39,582 bases of DNA from assembly GCA_024637255.1 (NCBI GenBank), contig JAGXFO010000008.1, forward strand, positions 1 through 39,582. The letters are read 5' to 3'. Each line of letters opens with the position of its first letter. Position 1 is the first letter of the stretch. The translations under genes and the position numbers were made by a program. Shown here one piece after another: positions 25,556 to 34,033 of this stretch. Below the pieces are notes generated by a model. The model was given only the letters and a program-made list of their open reading frames with translations, was not told the origin of the DNA and did not search any database. Source of the stretch: Sulfurovum sp. Its GTDB lineage: Bacteria > Campylobacterota > Campylobacteria > Campylobacterales > Sulfurovaceae.

Positions 25556-26542
25556 CTACTTTCTTAAATGTATCATCTTAAATCTATCGCCCATCATCGT
25601 GGGTGATATGAGTGTTTTAATCTTATCTGCTTCTCTTACATAGTGTGCCTGTTTTGCTTGCTTTGAAAACTGTTCAAGGATGTCTATTAGGCCAAAACGT
25701 ATCAATGCGCGTGCCTGTGTCTCGTAAATCATCTCTTTAAAACCTGCCGATTCAAAGGCTTCACTTACATGTCCAAAGTTCACATCGTAGGTAATATCAT
25801 CTTGCTGATAGGATTGTGAAAGTTCCAAATCCTCATCAAACAAAGGGAAGGTTTGATGCGATCTGTAAATTCTAATTGAAAAGTCATTACGCACATATTT
25901 TTCACCATAATCGAAGGTAACAAAATCACAACTTTCTATGCCAGATGCCATCTCTTTCGCGAATCCTTCATACCCTACGGCTATTTCACCTTGTCTTAAA
26001 TGATGTTTCCTGGCCCACGCCAACATTTCACTGGATGCGTCTTCCCATTTTATGGTATGTTCTTCCACCTGAGCGATTTTTTCATCTTTTAATAGTTCAC
26101 AGGGGAAAGCATCAAAAATTTCATTTGCCACTACAAAAGCATATGCTACTTTTACTTCCGATATATCATTAAAATGTGTAATTTGAATGTCATCGCCAAA
26201 ACGCTCATGAATATACCTCAGTTGTGCTTTTCGCACCTCAGGCTGGCGTTCTACTATAGCAAATTTAAGGGTTTGGGCCAAAGTGGGGTCACAAGTATAA
26301 AGCCACTGTATCATGTCACACAGCAAGTAACCCTGGTGTGCACCTATTTCTATAAGCCAGCCATTTTTATCGACTACACCTTCCTTTAAAAGTGTGTAAA
26401 AATAATTGGCAATACTCGCACCAAAAAAACTGCTTGTGCTCACAGCAGTATAAAAATCTCCTGCTTTTCCAATCACTTTAAGATTTTTATAATAGCCCTT
26501 ATCGCCATAAAGCCACTCATTCATGTACGCGCTAAATTGCAT
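25556..26542 (-). CDS. MidA/NDUFAF7-like SAM-dependent methyltransferase
   Basis: The 328-residue protein matches COG1565 (DUF185). The opening FSAYMNEWLYGDKGYYKN is the bacterial form of the family's substrate loop, followed by GDFYTAVSTSSFFGASIANYF and the SAM motif LIEIGAHQGYLL. The mitochondrial relative NDUFAF7 dimethylates an arginine of complex I, so a role in NADH dehydrogenase assembly is possible. Overlaps the TolC-like gene by 11 nt. Confidence 0.85.
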   Translation of the reverse strand: MQFSAYMNEWLYGDKGYYKNLKVIGKAGDFYTAVSTSSFFGASIANYFYTLLKEGVVDKNGWLIEIGAHQGYLLCDMIQWLYTCDPTLAQTLKFAIVERQPEVRKAQLRYIHERFGDDIQITHFNDISEVKVAYAFVVANEIFDAFPCELLKDEKIAQVEEHTIKWEDASSEMLAWARKHHLRQGEIAVGYEGFAKEMASGIESCDFVTFDYGEKYVRNDFSIRIYRSHQTFPLFDEDLELSQSYQQDDITYDVNFGHVSEAFESAGFKEMIYETQARALIRFGLIDILEQFSKQAKQAHYVREADKIKTLISPTMMGDRFKMIHLRK

Positions 26543-27752
26543 TTTCCACCCGAATATAAAGTTTTAACAACTGCACTTGCTTGTCTATCTTATATATCTG
26601 TTGATCTATTTTCCTAATTTGCAAAGAGTTATACATTACCTCGGTATCAAACGAGGTTTTTTCTCCTGCATCTGCAAGGTTTTTGGTTAGTCTGTAAAGG
26701 CTTTTATACACATTTTCATCTTTTGTGGCCAATACAATCTTTTTATCTAAAATACCTAAACTATTCTGTATCCAACCATACTCTTCATCTACCGTATTCT
26801 TTCTGTCTATCACTTCGACTGCCGTCTTTAACTTATCGACTTTAGCGGCCTCTATATCGCTGTATGAATTGATATCGATGGGCATAGAAACAGTAAATCC
26901 ATAGTTATAATACCTCTCTTGAAGTGGCGAATCAGGCCTGGAAAATAAGGGGTTAATATCCCCATCTGTATATTGCCCCTGAAGAGAAACTGCAGGAAGA
27001 TACTTTGCCCATGTCACTTTTTCATTATAGTCCGACTGTTTTGCGCGCAATTTGTCTCTTTTGAGCTCAAGGTTTGCTTCGCGATAATTTGACTTACTCA
27101 TCAATTTCAATACAGGAAGACGTAAACTGTAAGGATTTTTATCGCTTAAAATAGAAAATCTTTGCTTTAACTCCATAAGAGTCAACTCCGCCTGAAGTAA
27201 TGCTGTTTCATTTTGACTCTTTTTTAAAATGGCCTGATCCAAAAAACTGCTGTCTAGTAAGCCAGCGTCATAACTCTCACGTTTTTGAAGTATATCAATA
27301 GCGTCATTTTTAATCTGATACTTCAGTTTTTCTTGCTCAAGCTTTGTTTTTTTCAAGTTAAAAAGTATCGAAATAGCATCCCCAATCATCGTGCGTTTTT
27401 GAAGTTGTATCTCTGCTGTATTGGCATCACGAAATGCCTGTGCATACTTGATACCATAATAGATACCGCCTGATCTAAATATCGGCTGATCGACAATAAC
27501 GGAGTAACTTCCCGTATTGATGGTATTGTCTCCAAATTGTGTACTGTAATTCTTGCTATACTGCAATCTGACGGGGCTCATCCAGCTATTGGAAAGCTTA
27601 TCACTCTCTAATTCATTGCTCTGAAATTGGTAGTCAAAGAGCAATTCTTTATTATCAGAAAGTATATCACCCAACTCATCCGCAAACACGGCTGATGCAA
27701 ACAATAAATTACAAAGTACTAATAACTTTTTCAAAACGTTTAAATCCTTCAT
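26532..27752 (-). CDS. TolC-family outer membrane efflux protein
   Basis: The 406-residue protein has a signal peptide (VLCNLLFASAVFA) and long heptad-rich helices with the tandem layout of TolC-type proteins. The PAV-type phrase YLPAVSLQGQYTDGD and PIDINSYSDIEAAK are typical. It forms the outer-membrane duct of an efflux or type I export line; the HlyD-like adaptor at 29018 is the likely partner. Its 5' end overlaps argD by 44 nt. Confidence 0.85.
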   Translation of the reverse strand: MKDLNVLKKLLVLCNLLFASAVFADELGDILSDNKELLFDYQFQSNELESDKLSNSWMSPVRLQYSKNYSTQFGDNTINTGSYSVIVDQPIFRSGGIYYGIKYAQAFRDANTAEIQLQKRTMIGDAISILFNLKKTKLEQEKLKYQIKNDAIDILQKRESYDAGLLDSSFLDQAILKKSQNETALLQAELTLMELKQRFSILSDKNPYSLRLPVLKLMSKSNYREANLELKRDKLRAKQSDYNEKVTWAKYLPAVSLQGQYTDGDINPLFSRPDSPLQERYYNYGFTVSMPIDINSYSDIEAAKVDKLKTAVEVIDRKNTVDEEYGWIQNSLGILDKKIVLATKDENVYKSLYRLTKNLADAGEKTSFDTEVMYNSLQIRKIDQQIYKIDKQVQLLKLYIRVENAI

Positions 27753-28893
27753 CTATTTCACTTTTGCTAATGGTTAAACTTGGTAAAAAACGAACTGTAT
27801 TTCGTCCTGCTTTAAGTACAATAACGCCCTCTTTCATGCTGTTCTTAATGACAGCACTTTGAATATCGACACTTTTGGCACGAAGTCCACGCATAAGACC
27901 CAGTCCGACTTCTTTTTCAAACAGATGAGGATATTTCTCAGCAATATCCCGTAACTTCTGTGAAAAATAAACCAACGTTTCATCCAATGCGCCACTCTCA
28001 TACAGGGGGTACAAAATATCTAAAACAGCAAGCCCTGCTACTGTACTGAGGTAATTTCCTCCAAAAGTACTCCCGTGATCTCCCGCACTCAATACATCCT
28101 TATGCTTTGTCATCACCGCACCAATAGGCACACCACCCCCAAGACCCTTGGCAAGCGTAATGATGTCCGGCTCTATCTCATACAGGTTGGATGCCAAAAA
28201 CTCACCTGTACGATACACTCCCGTTTGTACTTCGTCCACTATAAGCAGGATGTCCTTCTCTTTAAGATGTTTAGCCAGCGCCTGAACTTCTTCTTTTTCA
28301 AAAGGCTGCACGCCGCCCTCGCCCTGAACAAGCTCGATGAGTACGGCTACTGTTTCATTATCTATAGCCTTATACACATCAGCGATAGATTTTTCATAAG
28401 AAAACCCATCTGGGTACGGTGAAAAATTTGCTGTATGAAAACTCTCCTGTCCTGTAGCTTTGACTGTAGTGATGGTGCGTCCATGAAAAGAGTGTTCAAG
28501 CGTAATGATCTTATAGCGTTTATTCTCAAATCTGGTCTCACCATATTTACGTGCTATTTTAATAGCGCCTTCATTGGCCTCGGCACCGGAATTTGCAAAA
28601 AATACGCCCATATCATAACCTGAGAGTTCCACCATTCTTTGTGCCAGTTTGGCCTGAGGCTCTATAACCTGTAAATTAGAGATATGAATGATATTTTTAA
28701 CCTGTTCGCAAATGGCAGACACAAGCTTTTCATTCCCGTGACCCACAGAATTCACCGCAATTCCCGCAGCAAAATCTATATAGTCTTTTCCATTTTCATC
28801 ATATAAGGTCGAGCCTAACCCTTTTACAAAATTAGTATAATCCCGCGTATAAGTCTGAAGCACATATTCTTTATCTTGTTGCTCTAAAGTCAT
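27709..28893 (-). CDS. argD: Acetylornithine aminotransferase
   Basis: ArgD makes N-acetylornithine from the semialdehyde with PLP. The 394-residue protein shows FFANSGAEANEGAIKIARKY, SFHGRT, the cofactor Asp in IVDEVQTGVYRTG and the PLP lysine in ITLAKGLGGGVPIGA. The ATG at 28893 has GGA at good spacing; starts at 28899 (ATG) or 28905 (TTG) are possible. The gene lies inside an efflux run without obvious functional link. Confidence 0.92.
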   Translation of the reverse strand: MTLEQQDKEYVLQTYTRDYTNFVKGLGSTLYDENGKDYIDFAAGIAVNSVGHGNEKLVSAICEQVKNIIHISNLQVIEPQAKLAQRMVELSGYDMGVFFANSGAEANEGAIKIARKYGETRFENKRYKIITLEHSFHGRTITTVKATGQESFHTANFSPYPDGFSYEKSIADVYKAIDNETVAVLIELVQGEGGVQPFEKEEVQALAKHLKEKDILLIVDEVQTGVYRTGEFLASNLYEIEPDIITLAKGLGGGVPIGAVMTKHKDVLSAGDHGSTFGGNYLSTVAGLAVLDILYPLYESGALDETLVYFSQKLRDIAEKYPHLFEKEVGLGLMRGLRAKSVDIQSAVIKNSMKEGVIVLKAGRNTVRFLPSLTISKSEIDEGFKRFEKVISTL

Positions 28894-28919
28894 TTTCATT
28901 TCCAATGTTAAATTAATGT

Positions 28920-28925
28920 ATTATA
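28920..28925 (-). promoter_or_regulatory. Extended -10 box for argD
   Basis: TTTGCTATAATAC on the minus strand (hexamer 28925-28920) lies 27 nt upstream of the argD ATG. It is the same core as the ABC-F promoter at 7775. Confidence 0.55.
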
Positions 28926-29017
28926 GCAAAGTGTTTTTATGATAAGTATTTTTTACTCTCAAATTGCGTAGAGTATGTCACGCCTACCATTCAATGCAAT
29001 TGGACTTTGTATTTCAC

Positions 29018-29809
29018 TTACTTTATTTCAACTTTCATTAATTTCGAAAATGACATCTGGGGTGAAGAAATATAAATCTCTGCGCGGTAAGAAGAGATGA
29101 ATTTTTCATCTGCGACTCTCCATATTTTGTCCACTTTATACTCGGTTTTTTTATCATCAAGATATACGGTCTTTTGATCTATATGTGCCAATTCATCGGC
29201 TTCCAAAAAGAGTACCAGCTTGGCAAGACTTGTATCTACTACTCTTGCCAAAGGTGATCCTGGAGCAACAAAATCACCCTGGCGCACTATAATTTCATAG
29301 AGATACTTTTTTTCAAGCACGATGGACTTTTTGAAAATACTGTCTTTTAATTGTGCTATTCTGTCTTGCATATCAAGTATCTGTTTTTGAAACGATACTA
29401 TTTTCTCGCGTGTATTCAAATACTGGGTTTTCGCAGAAGAAAAAGCACTATAGGCATTGTCTTTTTGTGTTTTTGAGGCAGTTGAAAGTTTGTTGATGCG
29501 ATGATAGTAACTCTCTTGTCTTTGTACCGTTTCACTTAGGCTACCTGCAATATCTTTATTGATATCCAACATTTGGCGAAGCAAAAGTACACTTTCTTCC
29601 GATGTTTTTAAATTTACTCTGTCTAAGCCATCATCCAAATATATGACACGCTTCTTTTTAATCATTTTACCCTCTGACTCAAGATCAACATCAATGACCA
29701 AAGCACTTACTGCTGATTTTAACACCGCAGACTCATAGGGTTCAACTTTTGCATAATGCACTTTGGCAAGTAGTAACAATGGAGCGAATATCAATAGAAG
29801 GATTTTCAT
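29018..29809 (-). CDS. HlyD-like periplasmic adaptor (membrane fusion protein)
   Basis: The 263-residue protein starts with a signal sequence (ILLLIFAPLLLLA). A long coiled coil (about 95-165) sits between two halves of a lipoyl-like domain; the second half reads YEIIVRQGDFVAPGSPLARVVD, and a beta-barrel part follows. It would bridge an inner-membrane pump to the TolC-like protein. No pump gene is in the window, so the system is split or the pump is elsewhere. ATG at 29809 preferred over TTG at 29812. Confidence 0.82.
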   Translation of the reverse strand: MKILLLIFAPLLLLAKVHYAKVEPYESAVLKSAVSALVIDVDLESEGKMIKKKRVIYLDDGLDRVNLKTSEESVLLLRQMLDINKDIAGSLSETVQRQESYYHRINKLSTASKTQKDNAYSAFSSAKTQYLNTREKIVSFQKQILDMQDRIAQLKDSIFKKSIVLEKKYLYEIIVRQGDFVAPGSPLARVVDTSLAKLVLFLEADELAHIDQKTVYLDDKKTEYKVDKIWRVADEKFISSYRAEIYISSPQMSFSKLMKVEIK

Positions 29810-29883
29810 CAAGCATCTCTTTTTTATGGATTATATCAAAATAGGATTAAATGGTAAATCGATTATTTTCATTTGTCTACAGC

Positions 29884-30825
29884 CTAATGTGCTGACCTTA
29901 ATAAATTGACCAATCCTGCTAACTCTGGATATTTGCTGCCGACCTCAACAATATACTTTAGAGTCAATGGAATGTCATTAAGATACCCTTTTTTGCCATC
30001 ACGAATACTCAACCTAGCAAAGATACCAAGTATTTTAATGTGACGCTGCAGTCCTGTAAAATCAAACCAGCGCATAAAGACTTCATCATCCACATCTATG
30101 CTCTTCAGATCTCTAAAAAGCAGTATAAGTCTATGTATCTCTTTGGCATCTAGTTCTACATATGCATCGCGTAGCAGTGAGACCAAATCATAAGTCAAAG
30201 CTCCCTCTCTGGCATCTTGAAAATCTATCACCACTATCTCTTCATTGCTGTCGATCATCAAATTTCTTGCATGGTAGTCACGATGCACAAAGATGCCTTG
30301 TGGCTGACTCAACACTTCTTTGCAAATGAGACTAAAACTCTCTAAAAGTATACGTGCCTCAAGACATTCGAGTGTTTTTCCCAAATGTTCTTTTAAATAC
30401 CATTGGGGCATAAGATTCATCTCTTCGAGTAAAAATGCTTCATCATAAAGATTTAAACCTTGCGAAGGTGTATCTTGCACTTTCACCAGTGTTTTTACGG
30501 CTTTTTCATAAAAACTGCCTGTATTTACTTCATTATGCTTATCAAATAGGTGTGTGGAGCCAACATCTTCTAGGAATATGAAACCCTTATTAAGTTCATA
30601 AGACTTGATAGTAGGTATACGCACTTTTGTATCCATTAATCTCCAGGCAACGCCTATGAATACCGGTACACTCTCTTTCATATCCGAAGCATCCATAACC
30701 AACCCTTTGGTCTCAGAACTTTCAAGACGGTAGTATCTTCTGCTGCCTGCATCTCCATGGAGTGGGTGAAGAACCGGATCCTCTATGCCCAGCCACTCCA
30801 TCCAGCCTTTCAGCTCTTCATGCAT
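29884..30825 (-). CDS. Aminoglycoside phosphotransferase family sugar kinase (AmgK-like)
   Basis: The 313-residue protein has a kinase-like fold: GDAGSRRYYRL near the start, the catalytic loop FVHRDYHARNLM and the metal Asp in VVIDFQDAREG. This form matches COG3178 proteins such as AmgK, which phosphorylates N-acetylmuramic acid in cell-wall recycling. The usual partner MurU is not seen nearby, so the substrate is inferred. Confidence 0.82.
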   Translation of the reverse strand: MHEELKGWMEWLGIEDPVLHPLHGDAGSRRYYRLESSETKGLVMDASDMKESVPVFIGVAWRLMDTKVRIPTIKSYELNKGFIFLEDVGSTHLFDKHNEVNTGSFYEKAVKTLVKVQDTPSQGLNLYDEAFLLEEMNLMPQWYLKEHLGKTLECLEARILLESFSLICKEVLSQPQGIFVHRDYHARNLMIDSNEEIVVIDFQDAREGALTYDLVSLLRDAYVELDAKEIHRLILLFRDLKSIDVDDEVFMRWFDFTGLQRHIKILGIFARLSIRDGKKGYLNDIPLTLKYIVEVGSKYPELAGLVNLLRSAH

Positions 30826-30858
30826 AAGTACCTCCTGAAATTGTATCTTCCCTTGCCA

Positions 30859-31938
30859 TCACAGTATGTTACCTAAAACCCATAATTCAACTTTTTCATT
30901 ATCTCTGGAATCTGTACGTTTTGTTCTTCTCGATGAAGCTCTCACATCCCTTCTTAGGTGCAATTCTTTTCTAAAACGATTATTCTTTTGCAGTTCTTCT
31001 ATGATCGGATGAGTGCTTTCTTTGTCAACTTCTTGGGCTAGATTTGAAAATATTAGCACTATTTTTCCATTAGGAGAAAGGTGCTTTTGTGCTTGCTCAA
31101 AAAATCTTGGGAATAGGTCTTCTTCATAATACATAGCCTTATCGATTCCCTCTTCCAGCTTATGTTTTGCAAGTAACCAAGGAGGATTAAAAATAATAAC
31201 ATCCGCTTTTCCTTTGTAATCTGTAAATAAATCACCGTAACTAAGAGTTATCTTATCTTCAAATCCTAATCGTTCACTTTCTTTAGAAACTCCAATAATT
31301 GCATTTCTATTTGAATCAGTAGCGAAGATGTTTTCAAAACCATTTTGTATTAATTGAAATGACAAAATACCACTTCCAGCACCTATATCCATTGCGTTGT
31401 TTTTTGGTCCATTATATGTTTTCAACCATTTGTCGAATAACTTTAAATGATCAAATCGTGTAGGAAAATATGTTCCATAATAAGGTTTAAGCGTTAAATT
31501 TAAGGTTTTAATTTCAAGTCCCTTCTCATACCACTGCCATGAGCTGTTCATCCCCTGAACTTCAGGAAAAGATACATAAAATTCTGATACATCAGGGTAC
31601 AACAATTTCAGCCAACCGATATCAGGAGATTTTTTAACAATGAGTTTATTATCTTTTACTTTCAGTAATAATCTATGTGAGGCTTCTCTAAACGCAGAAC
31701 GATAATCACGTTGTCCTTGATAACTTTTGTCCTTATGTTTAAGCAAAAGGTTTCTTTTCAGTTCAGTTAAAACTTGTAAACCATTGCTATAGAATTCTTC
31801 AACAAGAACATACTTTCCTGCAATCATTTCGACAACAGTCGCTTTTGTATCCATTTTACGATAAAAGCTTATAGCTTCAATCTCTGTTGTTATAATACTT
31901 GGTCTATCCGGTTGGATAGATTCTAAATCTTTATTCAT
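30859..31938 (-). CDS. Class I SAM-dependent methyltransferase (small-domain type)
   Basis: The 359-residue protein has the SAM loop AMDIGAGSGILSFQLI and the NPPW motif (DVIIFNPPWLL), which points to an amino-group or base methyltransferase of the HemK/RsmC class. Around 180 N-terminal residues form a separate domain I do not recognise, and the C-terminal tail is basic (SSRRTKRTDSRDN), possibly nucleic-acid binding. It stands at the edge of the accessory patch. Confidence 0.8.
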   Translation of the reverse strand: MNKDLESIQPDRPSIITTEIEAISFYRKMDTKATVVEMIAGKYVLVEEFYSNGLQVLTELKRNLLLKHKDKSYQGQRDYRSAFREASHRLLLKVKDNKLIVKKSPDIGWLKLLYPDVSEFYVSFPEVQGMNSSWQWYEKGLEIKTLNLTLKPYYGTYFPTRFDHLKLFDKWLKTYNGPKNNAMDIGAGSGILSFQLIQNGFENIFATDSNRNAIIGVSKESERLGFEDKITLSYGDLFTDYKGKADVIIFNPPWLLAKHKLEEGIDKAMYYEEDLFPRFFEQAQKHLSPNGKIVLIFSNLAQEVDKESTHPIIEELQKNNRFRKELHLRRDVRASSRRTKRTDSRDNEKVELWVLGNIL

Positions 31939-32081
31939 ATAATTATGCCCTTTATCTTATGCTACAGTTTAATGCATACAGGCTTTGTTCTGGTTTGATT
32001 TCTACAATATTGATGATTTATTAAGATTTAACGAACATAATTTTTTAATGATTAGGATTATCAAATAAAAAAGGAGTAAAG

Positions 32082-32147
32082 ATGAGACGATATGAGACAT
32101 ATAAATGTTGTAGCTTGAGTATGCATCCACGCGCAACGCAGGAGTGA
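32082..32147 (+). CDS. Candidate 21-residue leader-type peptide with a Cys-Cys pair
   Basis: A 22-codon frame begins 5 nt after a strong AAGGAG site and contains adjacent cysteine codons, then SMHPRATQE. The downstream plus strand has no gene for 900 nt, and the 3' neighbour is the convergent small lipoprotein. The site is stronger than chance would easily give, and a leader peptide or stranded remnant is possible. No family known to me with certainty. Confidence 0.35.
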   Translation: MRRYETYKCCSLSMHPRATQE

Positions 32148-32162
32148 GGAGAGTTATCATCA

Positions 32163-32255
32163 TCACCCCTTCTGCTGGCCCTTTTTTTCACATCCTGTTG
32201 CCATAAGTACAAATGCAACTAGTAATGTCCCCCCTATTAATATTTTACTTTTCAT
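32163..32255 (-). CDS. Very small lipoprotein (30 aa)
   Basis: The short gene has GGAG 6 nt upstream of its ATG. The product is a lipoprotein signal and almost nothing else: a basic start MKSK, hydrophobic ILIGGTLLVAFVLM, lipobox ATGC (Cys22), then EKKGQQKG. In size and make-up it resembles entericidin-like lipopeptides of the envelope, although sequence identity is not evident. It lies 54 nt downstream of the DUF1328 gene on the same strand. Confidence 0.65.
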   Translation of the reverse strand: MKSKILIGGTLLVAFVLMATGCEKKGQQKG

Positions 32256-32309
32256 AAATTTCTCCTTTTAAATTGTTTTCAATATTCGATGCAAAACAAT
32301 TTACTTCGT

Positions 32310-32471
32310 TTATAAACTTCGACGTCCTGTAATCCAAAAGATTACTGCCATTATCAATCCTACTACAAATAGTATCCACGCAATATCTGTTGCAGTACCT
32401 GCGATTCCTGAAAAACCTAGCACTCCTGCAATGATTGCAATAATCAAAAACGTTACTGCCCAATTAAGCAT
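32310..32471 (-). CDS. DUF1328 (YtjA-like) small membrane protein
   Basis: The 53-residue product reads as two hydrophobic helices (LNWAVTFLIIAIIAGVLGF and ATDIAWILFVVGLIMAVIFW) and a short basic end TGRRSL, the exact plan of DUF1328/YtjA. These proteins are often stress-induced in Proteobacteria; the molecular role is unknown. Confidence 0.88.
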   Translation of the reverse strand: MLNWAVTFLIIAIIAGVLGFSGIAGTATDIAWILFVVGLIMAVIFWITGRRSL

Positions 32472-32513
32472 TGATAAACTCCTTTAGTTTTATTATATTT
32501 ATCTAAAATAAAT

Positions 32514-32697
32514 TTACTTTAATTTAGAAACAGCTGAATCTATGGCATCACGCATAGTGTCCCATACGCTTTGAACTCCATCTTTAAAAGTTTCCCATGC
32601 ATCTTCACTGGAATCTTTAAGTTCTACAAATTTCTTTGAAGATTCTTCTTTTTTAGACTTAAGTTCTTCTATGTATCTTCAGTTTTATTTTCGAGGT
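32514..32697 (-). pseudogene. Frameshifted acidic coiled-coil stress protein remnant
   Basis: On the minus strand a frame without a start reads IEELKSKKEESSKKFVEL, then SSEDAWETFKDGVQSVWDTM and ends DSAVSKLK. Just upstream, another frame gives HLENKTED. One extra T at about 32677 (GATAC to GATTAC) would join them as ENKTEDYIEELK, so a one-base deletion has broken the gene. The layout matches small cyanobacterial/proteobacterial coiled-coil stress proteins of the Sll1863 kind; that family call is from memory. The N-terminal part is missing. Confidence 0.55.
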
Positions 32698-32699
32698 GC

Positions 32700-32807
32700 T
32701 TATTTAAATTTTGAAGCAAGAGACTTTATCATGTCGCCTAGTGAATCCCATGCATTTTCAATACCTGCTTTCATATCTTCCCATACTTCCTCACCAGCCA
32801 TGCCCAT
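32700..32807 (-). CDS. 35-aa acidic tail protein, paralogue of the neighbouring remnant
   Basis: The frame starts at ATG 32807 with AAGGAA upstream. The body EEVWEDMKAGIENAWDSLG followed by DMIKSLASKFK aligns with the tail of the broken gene downstream (EDAWETFKDGVQSVWDTM, then DAIDSAVSKLK). It therefore consists of the C-terminal amphipathic tail alone. It is either a truncated copy that kept a start or a genuine mini-protein. Confidence 0.5.
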   Translation of the reverse strand: MGMAGEEVWEDMKAGIENAWDSLGDMIKSLASKFK

Positions 32808-33003
32808 AATTAATTTCCTTTTCAAGATTTACTTTATACTCAGATTCTAATAATTGTTTTAAAGTATTAAAATCACCTAATTAATTTTGTAAGACTATCA
32901 ATTTTTAATGTATAACTATTGGTCTAAAGTTTTTCTGAAAGTTAAAAATATCTACTTCTATTGCATAATTTAGGATCAAGTCACAGAATTCACAAAAAAA
33001 GAG

Positions 33004-33009
33004 TACAAT
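33004..33009 (+). promoter_or_regulatory. -10 candidate for the single-pass membrane gene
   Basis: TACAAT lies 31 nt upstream of the ATG at 33040 within a long AT-rich region (32808-33039) that separates divergent genes. Confidence 0.35.
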
Positions 33010-33039
33010 AATTAACCACATTGATGAAAGGGTTATAAA

Positions 33040-33366
33040 ATGAGTGATCAACAGCTTCTTCCCCTGTTTTTAGGGATTATCGCAATATGCATAGTTATCA
33101 TCACTGTGGTCATTAGTTTCGTTGCTATTCAACATACCAGAACCATGCATAAAGTAAATGCCTTTATTGCCCTTGGCCAAGATAGGCTTTCTACTCTTTC
33201 GAACAATCTTTCCACAATCACTGAAGAGAGCAGTGATTTGCTGAAGAAGTTAGGAGATGAAAGCCGATTCTTAACGTTCAAGGCTTCTAGTGGTATCGCT
33301 AAATTAACCAATGCCTCTCTCGTATTCAAGGCATTGTCTCAGTTTTTTAAAAAAATCCAGAAATAA
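33040..33366 (+). CDS. Single-pass membrane protein with cytoplasmic helix
   Basis: The 108-residue product has one N-terminal transmembrane helix (FLGIIAICIVIITVVISFVAI). A helical region with heptad pattern follows (DRLSTLSNNLSTITEESSDL) and a basic end KFFKKIQK-like (FFKKIQK). The plan resembles DUF948-type proteins but I cannot confirm the family. The AAAGGG site is well spaced. It is followed after 11 nt by the YtxH-like gene. Its last 57 nt are repeated at 35599-35655, where the rest of the gene is absent. Confidence 0.7.
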   Translation: MSDQQLLPLFLGIIAICIVIITVVISFVAIQHTRTMHKVNAFIALGQDRLSTLSNNLSTITEESSDLLKKLGDESRFLTFKASSGIAKLTNASLVFKALSQFFKKIQK

Positions 33367-33698
33367 AAGAGGACAACATGAACAACAATAATTTACTCGG
33401 TTTTGCACTCGGTGCGGCTATCGCAGGCATTGGTGCCTATTATGTTATTAAAAACAAAGATGAGATTTCAAACAAAATCAATGACATAGAAGAGATGCTT
33501 GCGGATGATTACAAAGAATTAGTCAGCAAATCAAAAGAGAAGCTCGAAGATATAACTAAAGCAGTTCAATCTACCGCGCAAGGCTTTTTACAGCATGGCG
33601 GAACTATAGATGCAGCCATAGAGAGTGAATTCAAACTGCTCGTCAAAAAACTCGATAAACTCCAAAAAGACATAGAATCATTCAGTATAAAAAGTTAA
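33310..33698. repeat. Repeat A, copy 1
   Basis: This 389-nt block comprises the last 57 nt of the single-pass gene and the whole YtxH-like gene. It recurs at 35599-35986 with about 95% identity. Copy 1 keeps the intact upstream gene and is probably the original. Confidence 0.9.
33378..33698 (+). CDS. YtxH-like small membrane protein, copy 1
   Basis: The 106-residue product has a glycine-rich N-terminal membrane segment (LLGFALGAAIAGIGAYYVI) followed by helices with Lys/Glu heptads, as in YtxH / gas-vesicle-associated small proteins linked to stress. GAGGAC site upstream. A close second copy lies at 35666, with nine amino-acid changes in 106. The stop overlaps the convergent AI-2E remnant by 4 nt. 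Confidence 0.75.
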   Translation: MNNNNLLGFALGAAIAGIGAYYVIKNKDEISNKINDIEEMLADDYKELVSKSKEKLEDITKAVQSTAQGFLQHGGTIDAAIESEFKLLVKKLDKLQKDIESFSIKS

Positions 33699-34033
33699 TT
33701 TTTATCCAAGGACACTTCTTCATGTGCAAGGTTCGAGCGATTGGCTTTGCGCAGGAGCACAAGAGTTGTAACAGCAAGCGCAACAATAGCAGGTCCTAAG
33801 ATAAATCCACAGAATCCAAAAGTTGCTATTCCTCCCACGATGGCAAAAAATATAATAAACTCATTGATGCGATTTTTGTTTGTACTTACCCTGCGATTTA
33901 CAAAATTTAAAATGACAAGCTTGATAAGATTGTCAATGAAAACTGCCATCATGGCATACGAATAAACAGAGATGATAAGTGCATTAATTGTGTTGCCTTG
34001 AAGATAATTAGTTGCAGAAGAAAGATGTGACAA
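33695..34033 (-). pseudogene. AI-2E family transporter, C-terminal fragment
   Basis: The fragment reads NTINALIISVYSYAMMAVFI, then FIIFFAIVGGIATFGFCGF and ILGPAIVALAVTTLVLL, the last helices of AI-2E/YdiK-type permeases. Full members have about 350 residues, so the first two thirds are gone. The frame stays open a little further (to about 34098) without a good start; the best is a TTG at 34033. Probably non-functional. Confidence 0.7.
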
